DNA of 64,000 bases from assembly GCF_023554255.2 (NCBI RefSeq), contig NZ_JAMJWD020000006.1:62001-126000 (forward strand), written 5' to 3'. Source of the DNA: Phyllobacterium sp. 21LDTY02-6. Its GTDB lineage: Bacteria > Pseudomonadota > Alphaproteobacteria > Rhizobiales > Rhizobiaceae. The notes beneath the pieces are model-generated. The model searched no databases, had not been told where the DNA came from, and saw only the letters and a list, made by a program, of their open reading frames with translations. Both the position numbers and the translations under genes were made by a program. Below are positions 52,743 through 62,673 of this stretch, in pieces (positions within the stretch are counted from its first letter, which is position 1; each line of letters starts with the position of its first letter).

Positions 52743-53516
52743 TCAGATTCCATCGCCATGCGTGTGGTTTTCCTGCGTGAGCGTGGCAATGAAGCGCTTG
52801 GTGCGTTCCTTTTGCGGCCGGGTGAATATATCGCGCGACGTCCCGGTCTCGACGACGACGCCGCCTTCCAGCACCACGACCTCGCCGGCAATGCGCGACG
52901 CAAGCCGCAGGTCGTGCGTCGCCATCACCATGGTCGTGCCTTCCCGCGCCAATTGCGCGAGGACGTCCACCACCTCGCCCGACAGTTCCGGATCGAGGGC
53001 GGAGGTCGGTTCGTCGCAGAGGAGAACCTTCGGCGACGGCGCCAGGGCGCGCGCGATGGCGACGCGCTGTTGCTGTCCGCCCGACAATGTCGCGGGCCAC
53101 GCATCCGCCTTGTGCGCCAGCCCCACCTTGTCCAGCAGCGACAGGGCCCGATCCCGCGCCTTGGCTTTCGGCCAGCCGAGGACAGTCACCAGTCCCTCCG
53201 CCACATTGTCGATGGCGGTCCTGTGCGGGAAAAGCTGGAAGTTCTGGAACACCATGCCGGTATGGCGGCGCAGGGATTGGATGGCCTTCGCCCCCGGCCG
53301 CACGCCCGGCTGCAACTCCAGGCGATCGCCGGCGATCTCGACGCTGCCCGATGTCGGAATCTCCAGAAGGTTGATACATCTCAGCAATGTGCTCTTGCCG
53401 CCGCCGGAGGGACCGACAAGCGCAAGCACCTCGCCCTCGGCGACATTGAGCGACACATTGTCGAGAACGGTCTGATCGCCGAATTTCTTGACGATGTTCT
53501 TGAGCTCTATCATCAT
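52743..53516 (-). CDS. Polar amino-acid ABC importer ATPase
   Basis: A 257-aa ATPase of the His/Glu/Cys uptake family. Walker A is LVGPSGGGKSTLLRCIN, Q-loop VFQNFQLFPH, signature LSGGQQQRVAIARAL and Walker [15 protein letters not shown]. It energises uptake through the adjacent permease. The start overlaps the permease stop (ATGA), so it is translationally coupled. Neighbouring binding protein resembles cystine/cysteine-type receptors, but the substrate is not certain. Confidence 0.93.
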   Translation of the reverse strand: MMIELKNIVKKFGDQTVLDNVSLNVAEGEVLALVGPSGGGKSTLLRCINLLEIPTSGSVEIAGDRLELQPGVRPGAKAIQSLRRHTGMVFQNFQLFPHRTAIDNVAEGLVTVLGWPKAKARDRALSLLDKVGLAHKADAWPATLSGGQQQRVAIARALAPSPKVLLCDEPTSALDPELSGEVVDVLAQLAREGTTMVMATHDLRLASRIAGEVVVLEGGVVVETGTSRDIFTRPQKERTKRFIATLTQENHTHGDGI

Positions 53517-54193
53517 GAACGCGCCTCCAGAAATCCGCCATAGCGATTGAGTCTCAATTCGAGCCGCGCCTGCAAGGCCGACAGGACCGAGCTGAGCACC
53601 AGATAGATCAGCGCAGCCTCGATATAGAGGATCAGCGGCTCGTAGGTCGTCGCCACGATCCGTTGCGCCGCCTGGAAGAGTTCGGGAACGGTGATGGCAG
53701 CGGCAAGCGACGTATCCTTGACGAGCGATATGAACGTGTTGGAAAGCGGCGGAACCGCAACGCGCGTCGCCTGCGGCAGGATCGTCCGGCGCATGGCCTG
53801 CGACCAGCTCATGCCGATCGAATAGGCTGCCTCCCACTGGCCCTTCGGCACCGAGGAGATGACGGCGCGCAGGATTTCCGACGTATAGGCGCCGATGTTC
53901 AGGGTGAAGCCGATCAGCGCGGCGGTGAACGCATCGAGCACGATGCCGACGCTCGGCAGGCCGTAGAAGATCAGGAACAACTGCACCAGCAGCGGCGTGC
54001 CGCGGATGATCCAGACATAGAATTTGATGATGGCCGCCACCGGCGCCGGCGCAAACAGCCGGATGAGCGCCGCGACCAGCCCGAGGGTGAGGCCGAAGAT
54101 GAAGGACAGAAGCGTCAGCGGAATGGTGAAGATCAAGCCGGCCCAAAGCAGGGGAGCCAGCGATTCAAGCATCAGGTTCAGCCAGTGTGGCAC
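53513..54193 (-). CDS. Polar amino-acid ABC importer permease
   Basis: A HisM/YecS-type permease of 226 aa with five or six helices. The conserved EAA-like loop is SSVPKGQWEAAYSIGMSWSQAMRRTILPQ, and FYVWIIRGTPLLVQLFLIFYGLP is the family opening. It works as a homodimer with the ATPase encoded next. Transcribed from the binding-protein gene through an attenuating hairpin (54216-54235). Confidence 0.93.
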   Translation of the reverse strand: MPHWLNLMLESLAPLLWAGLIFTIPLTLLSFIFGLTLGLVAALIRLFAPAPVAAIIKFYVWIIRGTPLLVQLFLIFYGLPSVGIVLDAFTAALIGFTLNIGAYTSEILRAVISSVPKGQWEAAYSIGMSWSQAMRRTILPQATRVAVPPLSNTFISLVKDTSLAAAITVPELFQAAQRIVATTYEPLILYIEAALIYLVLSSVLSALQARLELRLNRYGGFLEARS

Positions 54194-54215
54194 GGCCTTT
54201 TCTCCTCAAAACAAA

Positions 54216-54235
54216 GGCAGGGGTTACCCCCTGCC
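54216..54235 (-). terminator. Attenuating terminator between binding protein and permease genes
   Basis: GGCAGGGG (54216-54223) and CCCCTGCC (54228-54235) form an 8-base stem with a four-base loop. On the minus strand it is followed by CTTTGTTTTGAGG, a U-rich run. It would partly terminate transcription after the binding-protein gene so that the receptor exceeds the permease. Confidence 0.8.
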
Positions 54236-54270
54236 CTGTTAGAGCGCAAATATCAATCGGCGTAAACGGA

Positions 54271-55041
54271 CTACTTGGAAACGTCCTGGCCGAAATATTT
54301 GTCCGCTATCTTCTGGTAGGTGCCGTCAGCCTTGATCTTCTCGAGCGCCTTGTTGATCTCAGCCAGCAGCTCCGGCTCGCCCTTGCGGATGATGATGCCG
54401 GAATAATCCGCATTCTCCTGTTCGGCGGCGATCTTCACGTTCGCATCCGGCTTGTGCTTCTTGAAGTCGAGGAAGGAAAGACTGTCATTGACCGTCGCGT
54501 CGGCGCGGCCGCTGAGGAGAAGCTGGATCGACTGGTCGAAACCATCGGTGCCGACGAGTTCGGCGCCGTTGCTCTGTGCGATCTTGCCGAAATTGCTCGA
54601 CAGCGATTGCGCCGACTTCTTGCCCTTCAGGTCGGCGAAACCCTTGATCTCGTCATTGTCGCCCTTGACGATCAGCACTGCCTTCGACGCGATATAGGGC
54701 TCCGAGAAATCATATTTCGCCTTGCGCGCTTCGGTGATGCCGACCTGATTGATCACGGTGTCATAGCGATTGGCGTCGAGGCCGGCGATGAGGCCGTCCC
54801 ACTTGCCCTCGAGGAATTGCGGCTTCACGCCAAGCTCCCTGGCGATCGCTTCGCCGATCTCGACGTCGAACCCGACGAGCTTGCCCGACGCATCATGATA
54901 GGTGAAGGGAGCATAGGTCCCTTCCGTCCCGATCTTGAACACGCCGGCCGCCTTGATCTGCTCGAGATTTTCTCCCGCAAGCGCATGCGCGGGAGCAATT
55001 GCGAGGGCGCCAACAACTACAAGTGATTTCAGCCAGTTCAT
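54271..55041 (-). CDS. Polar amino-acid ABC importer binding protein (cystine-type)
   Basis: A 256-aa periplasmic receptor with a Sec signal (VVVGALAIAPAHALAG). Typical family elements are GTEGTYAPFTYHDASGKLVGFDVEIGEAIA, the ligand-pocket DTVINQVGITEARKAKYDFSEPY and LSGRADATVNDSLSFLDF. The overall pattern resembles FliY/TcyJ cystine receptors, but specificity cannot be fixed from sequence by eye. First gene of the importer operon. Confidence 0.92.
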   Translation of the reverse strand: MNWLKSLVVVGALAIAPAHALAGENLEQIKAAGVFKIGTEGTYAPFTYHDASGKLVGFDVEIGEAIARELGVKPQFLEGKWDGLIAGLDANRYDTVINQVGITEARKAKYDFSEPYIASKAVLIVKGDNDEIKGFADLKGKKSAQSLSSNFGKIAQSNGAELVGTDGFDQSIQLLLSGRADATVNDSLSFLDFKKHKPDANVKIAAEQENADYSGIIIRKGEPELLAEINKALEKIKADGTYQKIADKYFGQDVSK

Positions 55042-55282
55042 CTTATTCCGTCGCTTTCTGCCGGGCGCGCCGATGCGCCTTGGTCATTCCGAGAAAATGT
55101 CACTTTGGCTCGGCCGTGCATAGATATCCGAAGCCAAGTTTAGCGCTTGGCTGCAAAAATATACCATAATACGGCACATAGCAGGAATGAATTTCTCATG
55201 CCTTCAACCGATACGTGCGCCCGTAGAACCATCGACAAATGGATATGTTCCGGACCACGGCGAGGCGGGCGCGTCCGCAAGG

Positions 55283-55310
55283 AAAAACCCGCGCCGGGCG
55301 AGGCGCGGGC
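55283..55310 (-). terminator. Rho-independent terminator after the peptide ABC operon
   Basis: CCCGCGCC (55288-55295) and GGCGCGGG (55302-55309) form an eight-base GC stem with a six-base loop. On the minus strand the stem is followed by a run of five T then CC. It lies 24-51 bases beyond the stop of the double-ATPase gene (55334) and is the best terminator in the window. Confidence 0.9.
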
Positions 55311-55333
55311 TCCGGTGTTGACGAAGCGCCGTG

Positions 55334-56935
55334 TCAGAGGTCGAAGGCGGCGCCGATCAGCGTCTTCGTATAGTCGTGATGCGGGTCGGCGAATATTTCT
55401 CCCGTCTCCCCCTCCTCGACGATCTTGCCGTTCTTCATGACGATCACATAGTCGGATATCGCCCTTATCACCGCCAGATCGTGGCTGATGAAGATATAGG
55501 ACAGGCCATATTTCTCCTGCAGGTCGCGCAGGAGATCGATCACCTGGCCTTGCACCGAACGGTCCAGCGCCGATGTCGGTTCGTCGAGGATCACCACCTT
55601 GGGCTTCAGGATCATGGCGCGGGCAATGGCGATGCGCTGCCGCTGGCCGCCGGAGAATTCATGCGGATAGCGATTGCGCGCCGCCGGATCGAGCCCAACT
55701 TCCTTGAGCGCCGCAACGGCGCGGCTGTCCCGCTCGGCGCGCGACAATTGCGGCTCGTGGATCAGCAGGCCCTCCGTGATCACCTCGCCGACCGTCTGGC
55801 GCGGCGACAGCGACCCGTAGGGGTCCTGGAAGACCAGCTGCAATTCCTTCCGCAGCGGCCGCATGGCGGAGCGGCCGTAATTGGTGATGTTCGTATCGTC
55901 GAAATGGAACTGGCCGCTGCTCGGCAGCAGGCGCAGCAGGGCGCGGCCGAGCGTCGATTTGCCCGAACCGGATTCACCGACGATGCCGATCGTCTGCCCC
56001 TGTTTCAATCGCACGTTCACGCCATCGACCGCGCGGAACACGGCAGTCGCCGACCGGAAGAAGCCACCGCCGACGGCAAAATCGACGCTGACATTGCGGC
56101 CTTCCAGAACGATGGGAGCGGTATCCTCCGGCGGCCCCTTTGTGCCGCTCGGCTCAGCCGCAAGCAGCATCTTGGTGTAATCTTCCCGCGGACGCTCGAA
56201 TATGTCCGAGATCGTGCCGGTTTCCACCACTTCGCCGCGACGCATCACGACGACGCGTTCGGCAAAATGTCTGACGATGCCGAGATCATGGGTGATCAGC
56301 ACGATCGCCATGCCGAAACGCTTCTGCAGCGAGCGCAGGAGATCGAGAATCTGCGCCTGGATGGTTACATCCAGCGCCGTCGTCGGTTCATCGGCGATCA
56401 GGAGATCGGGCTCGTTCGCGAGCGCCATGGCGATCATGACGCGCTGGCGCTGGCCGCCCGACAATTGATACGGGTAGGAGTTGATGCGGCGCTCGGGCTC
56501 GGGGATGCCGACGAGCTTCAGGAGTTCGAGAGCCCTGACCCGCGCCTGCTTGAAGCTGACGCCCTTGTGATGGACGATCGGCTCGGCGATCTGGCGCCCG
56601 ATCGTATAGAGCGGATCGAGCGAGGTCATGGGCTCCTGGAAGATCATGGTGATCTTCGAGCCGCGGACGGTGTTCAGCCCCTTGACCGGCAGCCCCACCA
56701 GTTCCTTGCCGCGATATTTCGCCGAACCGGCCACGCGGCCATTGGCGGCGAGCAGGCCCATGATGCCCATCATCGTCTGGCTCTTGCCCGAACCGGACTC
56801 GCCCACCACGGCGAGGGTCTCGCCTCGCCTCACGTCGAGATCGATGCCCTTGACGGCGTTGACCTCGCCGTCGGGGGTGGTGAAGTCGACCTTCAGGCCG
56901 CGCACGGCCAATATGTTTTCCATATCATCCGTCAT
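55334..56935 (-). CDS. Peptide/opine ABC importer, fused double ATPase (OppDF/YejF type)
   Basis: A 533-aa ATPase with two nucleotide-binding domains in one chain. Each half has Walker A ([38 protein letters not shown]), a signature ([31 protein letters not shown]) and Walker B ([24 protein letters not shown]). OppD and OppF are usually separate; the fusion is the YejF/GsiA type. It energises the two permeases next to it. Start at 56935 has AAGGA upstream. Confidence 0.93.
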   Translation of the reverse strand: MTDDMENILAVRGLKVDFTTPDGEVNAVKGIDLDVRRGETLAVVGESGSGKSQTMMGIMGLLAANGRVAGSAKYRGKELVGLPVKGLNTVRGSKITMIFQEPMTSLDPLYTIGRQIAEPIVHHKGVSFKQARVRALELLKLVGIPEPERRINSYPYQLSGGQRQRVMIAMALANEPDLLIADEPTTALDVTIQAQILDLLRSLQKRFGMAIVLITHDLGIVRHFAERVVVMRRGEVVETGTISDIFERPREDYTKMLLAAEPSGTKGPPEDTAPIVLEGRNVSVDFAVGGGFFRSATAVFRAVDGVNVRLKQGQTIGIVGESGSGKSTLGRALLRLLPSSGQFHFDDTNITNYGRSAMRPLRKELQLVFQDPYGSLSPRQTVGEVITEGLLIHEPQLSRAERDSRAVAALKEVGLDPAARNRYPHEFSGGQRQRIAIARAMILKPKVVILDEPTSALDRSVQGQVIDLLRDLQEKYGLSYIFISHDLAVIRAISDYVIVMKNGKIVEEGETGEIFADPHHDYTKTLIGAAFDL

Positions 56936-56937
56936 GG

Positions 56938-58068
56938 TCAGCGATCCTTCGGGTCTAGCGCATCACGCAGTCCGTCGCCGATGAAATTCAGCGAGAACAG
57001 GGTGAGAACGAAGAAAATGGCGGGGAATATCAGCAGCCATGGCGCGGACTGCATCTTGGCCGCGCCTTCCGAGATCAAGGCGCCCCAGCTGGTCAGCGGC
57101 GCCTGTACGCCGAGGCCGAGGAAGGAGAGGAAGCTCTCGAGCAGGATGACCTTGGGCACGACGACGGTGACGAAGACCACGACGGGACCGATCGTGTTCG
57201 GGATGATGTGACGCCGGATGATCTGCCAGTCCGTCAGGCCCAAAGCCTGCGCCGCGCCGATGAATTCGCGGCGTTTGAGCGCCAGGGTCTGGCCACGGAC
57301 GATACGCGCCATGTCCAGCCATTCCACCGCGCCGATGACGAGGAAGATCAGGATGAAGCTGCGGCCGAAAAACACCACCAGCACCACCACGAGAAACACG
57401 AAGGGCAGCGAATAGAGGATTTCGACGAGCCGCATCATCACATTGTCGATGCGCCCGCCAATATAGCCGGAGACCGCGCCATAGGTAACGCCGACGGCGA
57501 GCGATACGAGGCTGGCGAGCAGCCCCACCGCCAGCGATATCTGTCCGCCCAGCATGACCCTCGCCAGCATGTCGCGGCCGTTCGTATCGGTGCCGAAGGG
57601 GAAATATTCGCGGTTGACCTCGCCCGAGACCTTGAGCGTGCGCCCGTCATCCTCGGTTGCGACAACCTGCGTATTGTCGAACTCGTTGGCACGGTCGAAA
57701 TAGCGTATCGTCCGCGGATCGATGGTCTTGTCGGACTGTATCGTGGCCGTGAAACCATTGTCCTCGATGGCGAATTCGCGCAGTTCCACCCGCGCCCGGG
57801 TGGCAACGCCCTTCAGGACGTCGCCCAGCGTATCGGCTTTCGGCAATGGCTCGATGCTCGGAGCCACCGCCACATAGGACGGAAACACCTGATCATAGCT
57901 GTGGCTGATGAAATAGGGGCCGACGAACGAGAACAGCATGATCAGAAGCAGCATGATGCTGCCCGCCATGGCGGCCCTGTTGCGGCGAAAGCGGATCAGC
58001 GCCAGCTGGAACAGGCTGCGTCCCCGGGTCTCCTCCGGCGGAACGATGGTCGTCGGGATGTCAGTCAT
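56938..58068 (-). CDS. Peptide-type ABC importer permease (OppC family)
   Basis: A 376-aa permease with six helices and a long N-terminal periplasmic insertion (about 62-150, DEFDNTQVVATEDDGRTL) beyond the usual OppC length, resembling YejE. It includes FGTDTNGRDMLARVMLGGQISLAVG and the EAA loop EFIGAAQALGLTDWQIIRRHIIPN. It pairs with OppB-type permease, whose gene it overlaps by eight bases. Confidence 0.92.
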   Translation of the reverse strand: MTDIPTTIVPPEETRGRSLFQLALIRFRRNRAAMAGSIMLLLIMLFSFVGPYFISHSYDQVFPSYVAVAPSIEPLPKADTLGDVLKGVATRARVELREFAIEDNGFTATIQSDKTIDPRTIRYFDRANEFDNTQVVATEDDGRTLKVSGEVNREYFPFGTDTNGRDMLARVMLGGQISLAVGLLASLVSLAVGVTYGAVSGYIGGRIDNVMMRLVEILYSLPFVFLVVVLVVFFGRSFILIFLVIGAVEWLDMARIVRGQTLALKRREFIGAAQALGLTDWQIIRRHIIPNTIGPVVVFVTVVVPKVILLESFLSFLGLGVQAPLTSWGALISEGAAKMQSAPWLLIFPAIFFVLTLFSLNFIGDGLRDALDPKDR

Positions 58069-58984
58069 GGCGAACCCTCGGATCGAGCAGGCCGTAGATG
58101 ATATCGACCACGAGATTGAACACGATGACGAAGACCGCGACCAGAACGACGGTGCCCATCACCAGAGTGTAGTCCCGGTTGATGGCACCGAGCACGAAGT
58201 AGCGCCCGACGCCGGGGATGGTGAATATGCTTTCAACCACAGCCGAGCCCGTCAGCAGCGCAGCCGCGCAGGGAGCAAGGTAGGAGACCACCGGAAGCAG
58301 CGCGCCGCGCATGGCGTGGGTTATCACCACCACCCGCTGCGGCAGGCCATAGGCCCGCACCGTCCTGATGTGATCCGCATGCAGCGCCTCGATCATCGAT
58401 CCCCGCGTCAGGCGGGCGAACACCGCGAGCTGCGGCAGGCCGAGCGTGATCACGGGCAGGATGAGGAATGGCCACGAACCATCGCCCCACCCGCCGCCCG
58501 GCAGCAGCGAGAATGTCAGCGAGAAGATGAGCAGCAGGACCGGCCCGACGACGAAATTGGGCACGGTGACGCCCGTCGTCGCCACCGACATGACGAGGAA
58601 ATCCAGGAACGAGTTCTGCCGCAGGGCCGCCAGCGTGCCGACGAGCACGCCGCCCACGAGCGCGAAGATCAAGGCGAGGCTGCCCAGCCTTATCGAATAG
58701 GGCAGGCCCTTGCCGATCAGTTCGGCGATCGTGTTGTCCTTGTAGATATAGCTCGGCCCGAAATCGCCGGTGACCGCGTTCTTCAGATATTGGAGATACT
58801 GGCTCCAGAGCGGCTGGTCGAGATGATAGGCCCGCATCAGGTTTTCCATCGTCGCCGGCGGCAATGGCCGTTCGAGATTGAACGGGCCGCCCGGTGCGAA
58901 GCGCATCAGGAAGAAGGAAATGGTGACGACGATGAAGAGGGTCGGCACCGCACTCGCCAATCGGCGAAGAATGAAGTGAAACAT
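58061..58984 (-). CDS. Peptide-type ABC importer permease (OppB family)
   Basis: A 307-aa six-helix permease starting MFHFILRRLASAVPTLFIVV, an OppB/DppB opening. GGPFNLERPLPP and the EAA loop HADHIRTVRAYGLPQRVVVITHAMRGALLPVV are family-typical. The ATG at 58984 has GGGAG eight bases upstream. Confidence 0.93.
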   Translation of the reverse strand: MFHFILRRLASAVPTLFIVVTISFFLMRFAPGGPFNLERPLPPATMENLMRAYHLDQPLWSQYLQYLKNAVTGDFGPSYIYKDNTIAELIGKGLPYSIRLGSLALIFALVGGVLVGTLAALRQNSFLDFLVMSVATTGVTVPNFVVGPVLLLIFSLTFSLLPGGGWGDGSWPFLILPVITLGLPQLAVFARLTRGSMIEALHADHIRTVRAYGLPQRVVVITHAMRGALLPVVSYLAPCAAALLTGSAVVESIFTIPGVGRYFVLGAINRDYTLVMGTVVLVAVFVIVFNLVVDIIYGLLDPRVRHD

Positions 58985-59063
58985 CCGCTATACTCCCGGA
59001 GAAGATTCTACCCGGCTTGCGTTCGGGTTCCCGTCGCGGCTGTGTCCCATGGAAACGGCTCCT

Positions 59064-59096
59064 CCCGGCGCGGGCGAACAGGCTGCCCGCACCGGG
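59064..59096 (-). other. GC-rich hairpin between binding-protein and permease genes
   Basis: CCCGG-C-GCGGGC (59064-59075) pairs with GCCCGC-A-CCGGG (59085-59096), leaving one mismatch and a nine-base loop. No U-run follows. It probably stabilises the binding-protein mRNA, like the hairpin at 54216-54235 in the amino-acid operon. Confidence 0.65.
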
Positions 59097-59198
59097 TGGA
59101 ACACGGTTTCATGTGTCGAATTATGAGAAAACTGAGCCACGCCGGAACCCGTTGCCGGCCTGCCATCGAACCCCGATCGCAGGCCGCAATGCAAAATC

Positions 59199-60797
59199 CT
59201 ATTCCTCGACGCTGAGATACTTGCTCAGATGTTCATTATTGCCGTTGTCGCCCCAGCCCTTGACCTTGCTGGAGACCAGCCAGAAATTCGCGTCGTTGAC
59301 CAGAGGCGCGATCGGCTGGTCGCGCATGACGAGGGCTTCGGCCTGGTGCAGCAGCTTGGAGCGCGCCGCGGGATCGCGTTCCTTGTAGGATTTCTGCAGC
59401 AGTTCGTCGAATTCCGGATTGTTGTAGTGACCGTAATTGAAGGTCTTGTTGCCGCTGTAGTTCAGGTTGAGGAAGTTTTCGGCATCGGCATAATCCGCCA
59501 CCCAGCCGGCGCGGGCGACATTGAACTTGCCGCCTTCCTGCAGGTAGGCGTAGTGCGAGGAAATGTCGAGATTTACCAATGTGACATTGGCGCCGAACGT
59601 CTTCTTCCACATGTCGGCGACGGCGGTCGCGGCCCGCTCATGGTTCGGATTGGTGTTGTAGCGGATCTCGATATTGAGCGGCTTGCCGCCCTCGCCATAA
59701 CCGGCCTCCTTCATCAGCTCGATGGCCTTGTCCTCGCGGTCGAGCTGCGACATCTCGGCGAAATCGGGCAGCTCCGGCTTGCCGTAATTCTCGATGCCGG
59801 GCGGCACCAGCGAATACATCGGCAGCTTGGACTCGTTGAATATCTCGGTGGAAAGGAAGTCGCGATCGACCGCCATCGACAGCGCGCGCCGCACGCGCAC
59901 GTCGCTGAAGGGTTCGGCGCGCGTATCGAACGGATAGTAATAGGTGGCGAAGGACGGGGTCACATGCACCTGGTCGGCATATTGCGCGCGGAGCCGCTCG
60001 ATCTGGTCGCTGGCGAAATTATAGACGAGATGCAGTTCGCCCGCTTCGAAGCGGCGGACATTCGCCGCCTGGTCGTCGATCGGGTAGAAGATGACCTTGT
60101 CGAGCTTGACGTTGGCCGCATCCCAGTAATTCTCGTTCTTGACCACGGTCAGGTGATCGTTCGGCACATGCTCGACGAGCTTGAAGGCGCCATTGCCGAC
60201 GAGCTTGCCCGGCTTGACGAAATCGGCGCCGTTCTTTTCGAAGCTCGCCTTGCTGACGGGCAGCGCCGATTGGTGCGACAGCAGCTCTATGAAGAACGGC
60301 GTCGGGTTTTCGAGGGTGATCTCCAGCGTCTTCGCATCGATCGCCTTGGCGCCCAGCTCTTCGAGCTTGGCCTCGCCCTTGTTGATCTTCGCCGCGTTCT
60401 TGATCGGGTAGAGGATATTGGCGTAGCCGGCAGCCGTCTTCGGGTCCTGGATGCGGCGCAGCGAGAACACGAAGTCTTCCGCCGTCACGGGGCTGCCATC
60501 GGACCAATTGGCATTGGCGCGGAGCTTGAACGTATAGACCGTGCCGTCATCCGAGATCGTCCAGCTTTCCGCCGCGCCGGGCACGATCTTGCCATTGGCG
60601 TCATAGACGGTCAGCCCTTCGTAAAGGTCCTTCAGGATGAAGGCCTCGATGTCGATGGAGGTCTGCGACTGGTCCAGCGTTTGCGGCTCGCCGCTATTGC
60701 CGCGATGCAGCACCATTTCGGCCAGAGCGGGGCTCGCGCCGATCAGCAGCGACCCAAGCAGGAGCGCGGCGCGGAGATTGAGTTTCATGTGGGACAT
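59199..60797 (-). CDS. Peptide-type ABC importer binding protein (OppA family)
   Basis: A 532-aa extracellular solute-binding protein, family 5, with a Sec signal (LLLGSLLIGASPALAE). It has LKDLYEGLTVYDANGKIVPGAAESW, ANWSDGSPVTAEDFVFSLRRIQDP and WVADYADAENFLNL, matching OppA of oligopeptide systems. Start at 60797 has AGGAA upstream. It is the first gene of the operon with OppB, OppC and the fused ATPase. The substrate could be oligopeptides or another large solute. Confidence 0.93.
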   Translation of the reverse strand: MSHMKLNLRAALLLGSLLIGASPALAEMVLHRGNSGEPQTLDQSQTSIDIEAFILKDLYEGLTVYDANGKIVPGAAESWTISDDGTVYTFKLRANANWSDGSPVTAEDFVFSLRRIQDPKTAAGYANILYPIKNAAKINKGEAKLEELGAKAIDAKTLEITLENPTPFFIELLSHQSALPVSKASFEKNGADFVKPGKLVGNGAFKLVEHVPNDHLTVVKNENYWDAANVKLDKVIFYPIDDQAANVRRFEAGELHLVYNFASDQIERLRAQYADQVHVTPSFATYYYPFDTRAEPFSDVRVRRALSMAVDRDFLSTEIFNESKLPMYSLVPPGIENYGKPELPDFAEMSQLDREDKAIELMKEAGYGEGGKPLNIEIRYNTNPNHERAATAVADMWKKTFGANVTLVNLDISSHYAYLQEGGKFNVARAGWVADYADAENFLNLNYSGNKTFNYGHYNNPEFDELLQKSYKERDPAARSKLLHQAEALVMRDQPIAPLVNDANFWLVSSKVKGWGDNGNNEHLSKYLSVEE

Positions 60798-61047
60798 TTG
60801 TCTGTTCCTTCCCCTCTAAGAGAATGTGAAGGCATGAACAAATGACAATTTTTGCATGAACGCAAGGAGGCTTTGTCGGGGTTGTAGCGATAATGGGGGT
60901 TACGGCCACGTCAAACATCGTTGCACCATATGGACCACATGCCCGATTCCCGCCATTTTCTGCCGGAAACGCGGCCTACATCCTAAGACTTAGGTCATAC
61001 CGATTTGTGTGGAAAACACCACAATCCGCAAATTGCCGCGACAATAC

Positions 61048-62673
61048 TCAACCTGCGGTTTCGCTATCACGCAAAAGTGCTTCCAGCGTTTCGAGACGAT
61101 CCGCCTCTATCGGCGGCTTGTCCCAGCGCAATCGCGATATTCGCGGGAAGCGCATGGCGACGCCGGACTTGTGCCGATTGGAGCGGTTCAGCCCCTCGAA
61201 CGCCACTTCGAGCACCAGCCCGTGGTCGGGTTCGGCCCGCACCGAGCGAACCGGGCCGAAGCGCTCGGTGGTATTGTTGCGGACGAAGGCGTCGAGCTGC
61301 TTCAGCTCCTCGTCCGTGAAGCCGAAATAGGCCTTGCCCACCGGGACGAGCTGCGGGTCGCTCTCCGGTCCGGTCCACACCGCGAATGTATAATCCGAAT
61401 AATAGCTGGAGCGCTTGCCATGGCCGCGCTGCGCGTAGACCAGCACCGCGTCGATGATGAACGGATCGCGTTTCCACTTGAACCACGGTCCCTTGGGACG
61501 CCCCGGCACATAGGCGGAATCCCGCCGCTTCAGCATCAGCCCCTCGATGATCGGATGCGGCGGGTTGCCCCGCAGTTCCGCCAGATCGTCGAAAGTCTCG
61601 AACGGCACCAGCGGCGAGAGGTCGAAGCGGGCGGGATCGAGCCCGGCGACGAACGTCTCCAGCCGCGCCCGGCGTTCGATGAAAGCCAGGGCGCGGATAT
61701 CCTCGTCCCCGTCGAAGAGGAGATCATAGAGCCGCACGAAGGCGGGAAAGCTCTCGAGCTGTTTTGCCGTCACCGTCTTGCGGTTCAGCCGCTGCTGCAG
61801 ATCGCCGAACGACCCGACTTCGATGCCGGTTGCCGATGGCCGCCCCACCAGCAATTCACCATCCAGCGTGCCGGCGAAGCTCATGGCGTCGGCCACGTCC
61901 GGGAAGGCGTGGGAGATGTCGTCGCCGGTGCGCGAATAGATCCGCCGCTGGCCGCCTTCCGCCGTCAGCTGCACGCGGATACCATCCCATTTCCACTCGG
62001 CCGCATAGGTTTCCGCGTTGATCTTGCCATAGTCCGGCTCTTCCAGCGGCGTCGACAGCATCACCGGGCGGAAGGGCGCGCTGGCAAGGCCCTGCGGCTT
62101 GTCCGCCTTGCGCTCCAGCCAGGCGAAGAGCGGCTCGTAGGGCGGCTTCAATCCATGCCACAATTCCTCGATCTCGCCGACATCCACATCTCCGAACTGC
62201 GCCAGCGCCTGCTTGGCAAGCCGCGCCGACACGCCGATCCGCAGGCCGCCGGTCACCAGTTTCAGCAAGGCGTAGCGCGCCGATGCGTCGAGCCGATCGA
62301 GCCAGCGCTCCACCAGCCGGACCGCATCGCTGCGGGATGCGTGGATGAGCGAGGTCACGATATCGCCGAGCGACGGCGCCGCATTGGCCCGCGGCGCATC
62401 TTCCGCCGCCCAGACCAGCGATATCGTCTCGGCGAGATCGCCGACATAATCATAGGAATAGCCGAACAATTGCTCGTCCATTCGCTCCGCAATCAGGCTT
62501 CTCAGCATTGCCGGCTTGACGTTGGCGATGTTGAGATCGCCGGTGATGGCCGCCAGCGCATAGCCGCGATCCGGGTCGCGCGTCCTGCTGAAATAATCGA
62601 CGAGCAGCGTCAGCTTGCCGTTGCGGGCCGGCGTCAGCACCAATCGGTCGAGGAGTTCGGCAAACTCTTCCAT
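61048..62673 (-). CDS. ATP-dependent DNA ligase of the ligase-associated repair module (LigB type)
   Basis: A 541-aa ATP-dependent DNA ligase. The adenylation motif is K228-W-D-G in AAEWKWDGIRVQ, with GTLDGELLV, GPWFKWKRDP and ERFGPVRSVRAEPDHGLVLEVAFEGLNRSNRHKSGVAMRFPRISRLRWDK. The N-terminal helical domain (1-200) is typical of the class associated with a beta-CASP exonuclease. The ATG at 62673 overlaps the exonuclease stop (TGATG). It seals nicks in a DNA-damage repair pathway. Confidence 0.94.
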   Translation of the reverse strand: MEEFAELLDRLVLTPARNGKLTLLVDYFSRTRDPDRGYALAAITGDLNIANVKPAMLRSLIAERMDEQLFGYSYDYVGDLAETISLVWAAEDAPRANAAPSLGDIVTSLIHASRSDAVRLVERWLDRLDASARYALLKLVTGGLRIGVSARLAKQALAQFGDVDVGEIEELWHGLKPPYEPLFAWLERKADKPQGLASAPFRPVMLSTPLEEPDYGKINAETYAAEWKWDGIRVQLTAEGGQRRIYSRTGDDISHAFPDVADAMSFAGTLDGELLVGRPSATGIEVGSFGDLQQRLNRKTVTAKQLESFPAFVRLYDLLFDGDEDIRALAFIERRARLETFVAGLDPARFDLSPLVPFETFDDLAELRGNPPHPIIEGLMLKRRDSAYVPGRPKGPWFKWKRDPFIIDAVLVYAQRGHGKRSSYYSDYTFAVWTGPESDPQLVPVGKAYFGFTDEELKQLDAFVRNNTTERFGPVRSVRAEPDHGLVLEVAFEGLNRSNRHKSGVAMRFPRISRLRWDKPPIEADRLETLEALLRDSETAG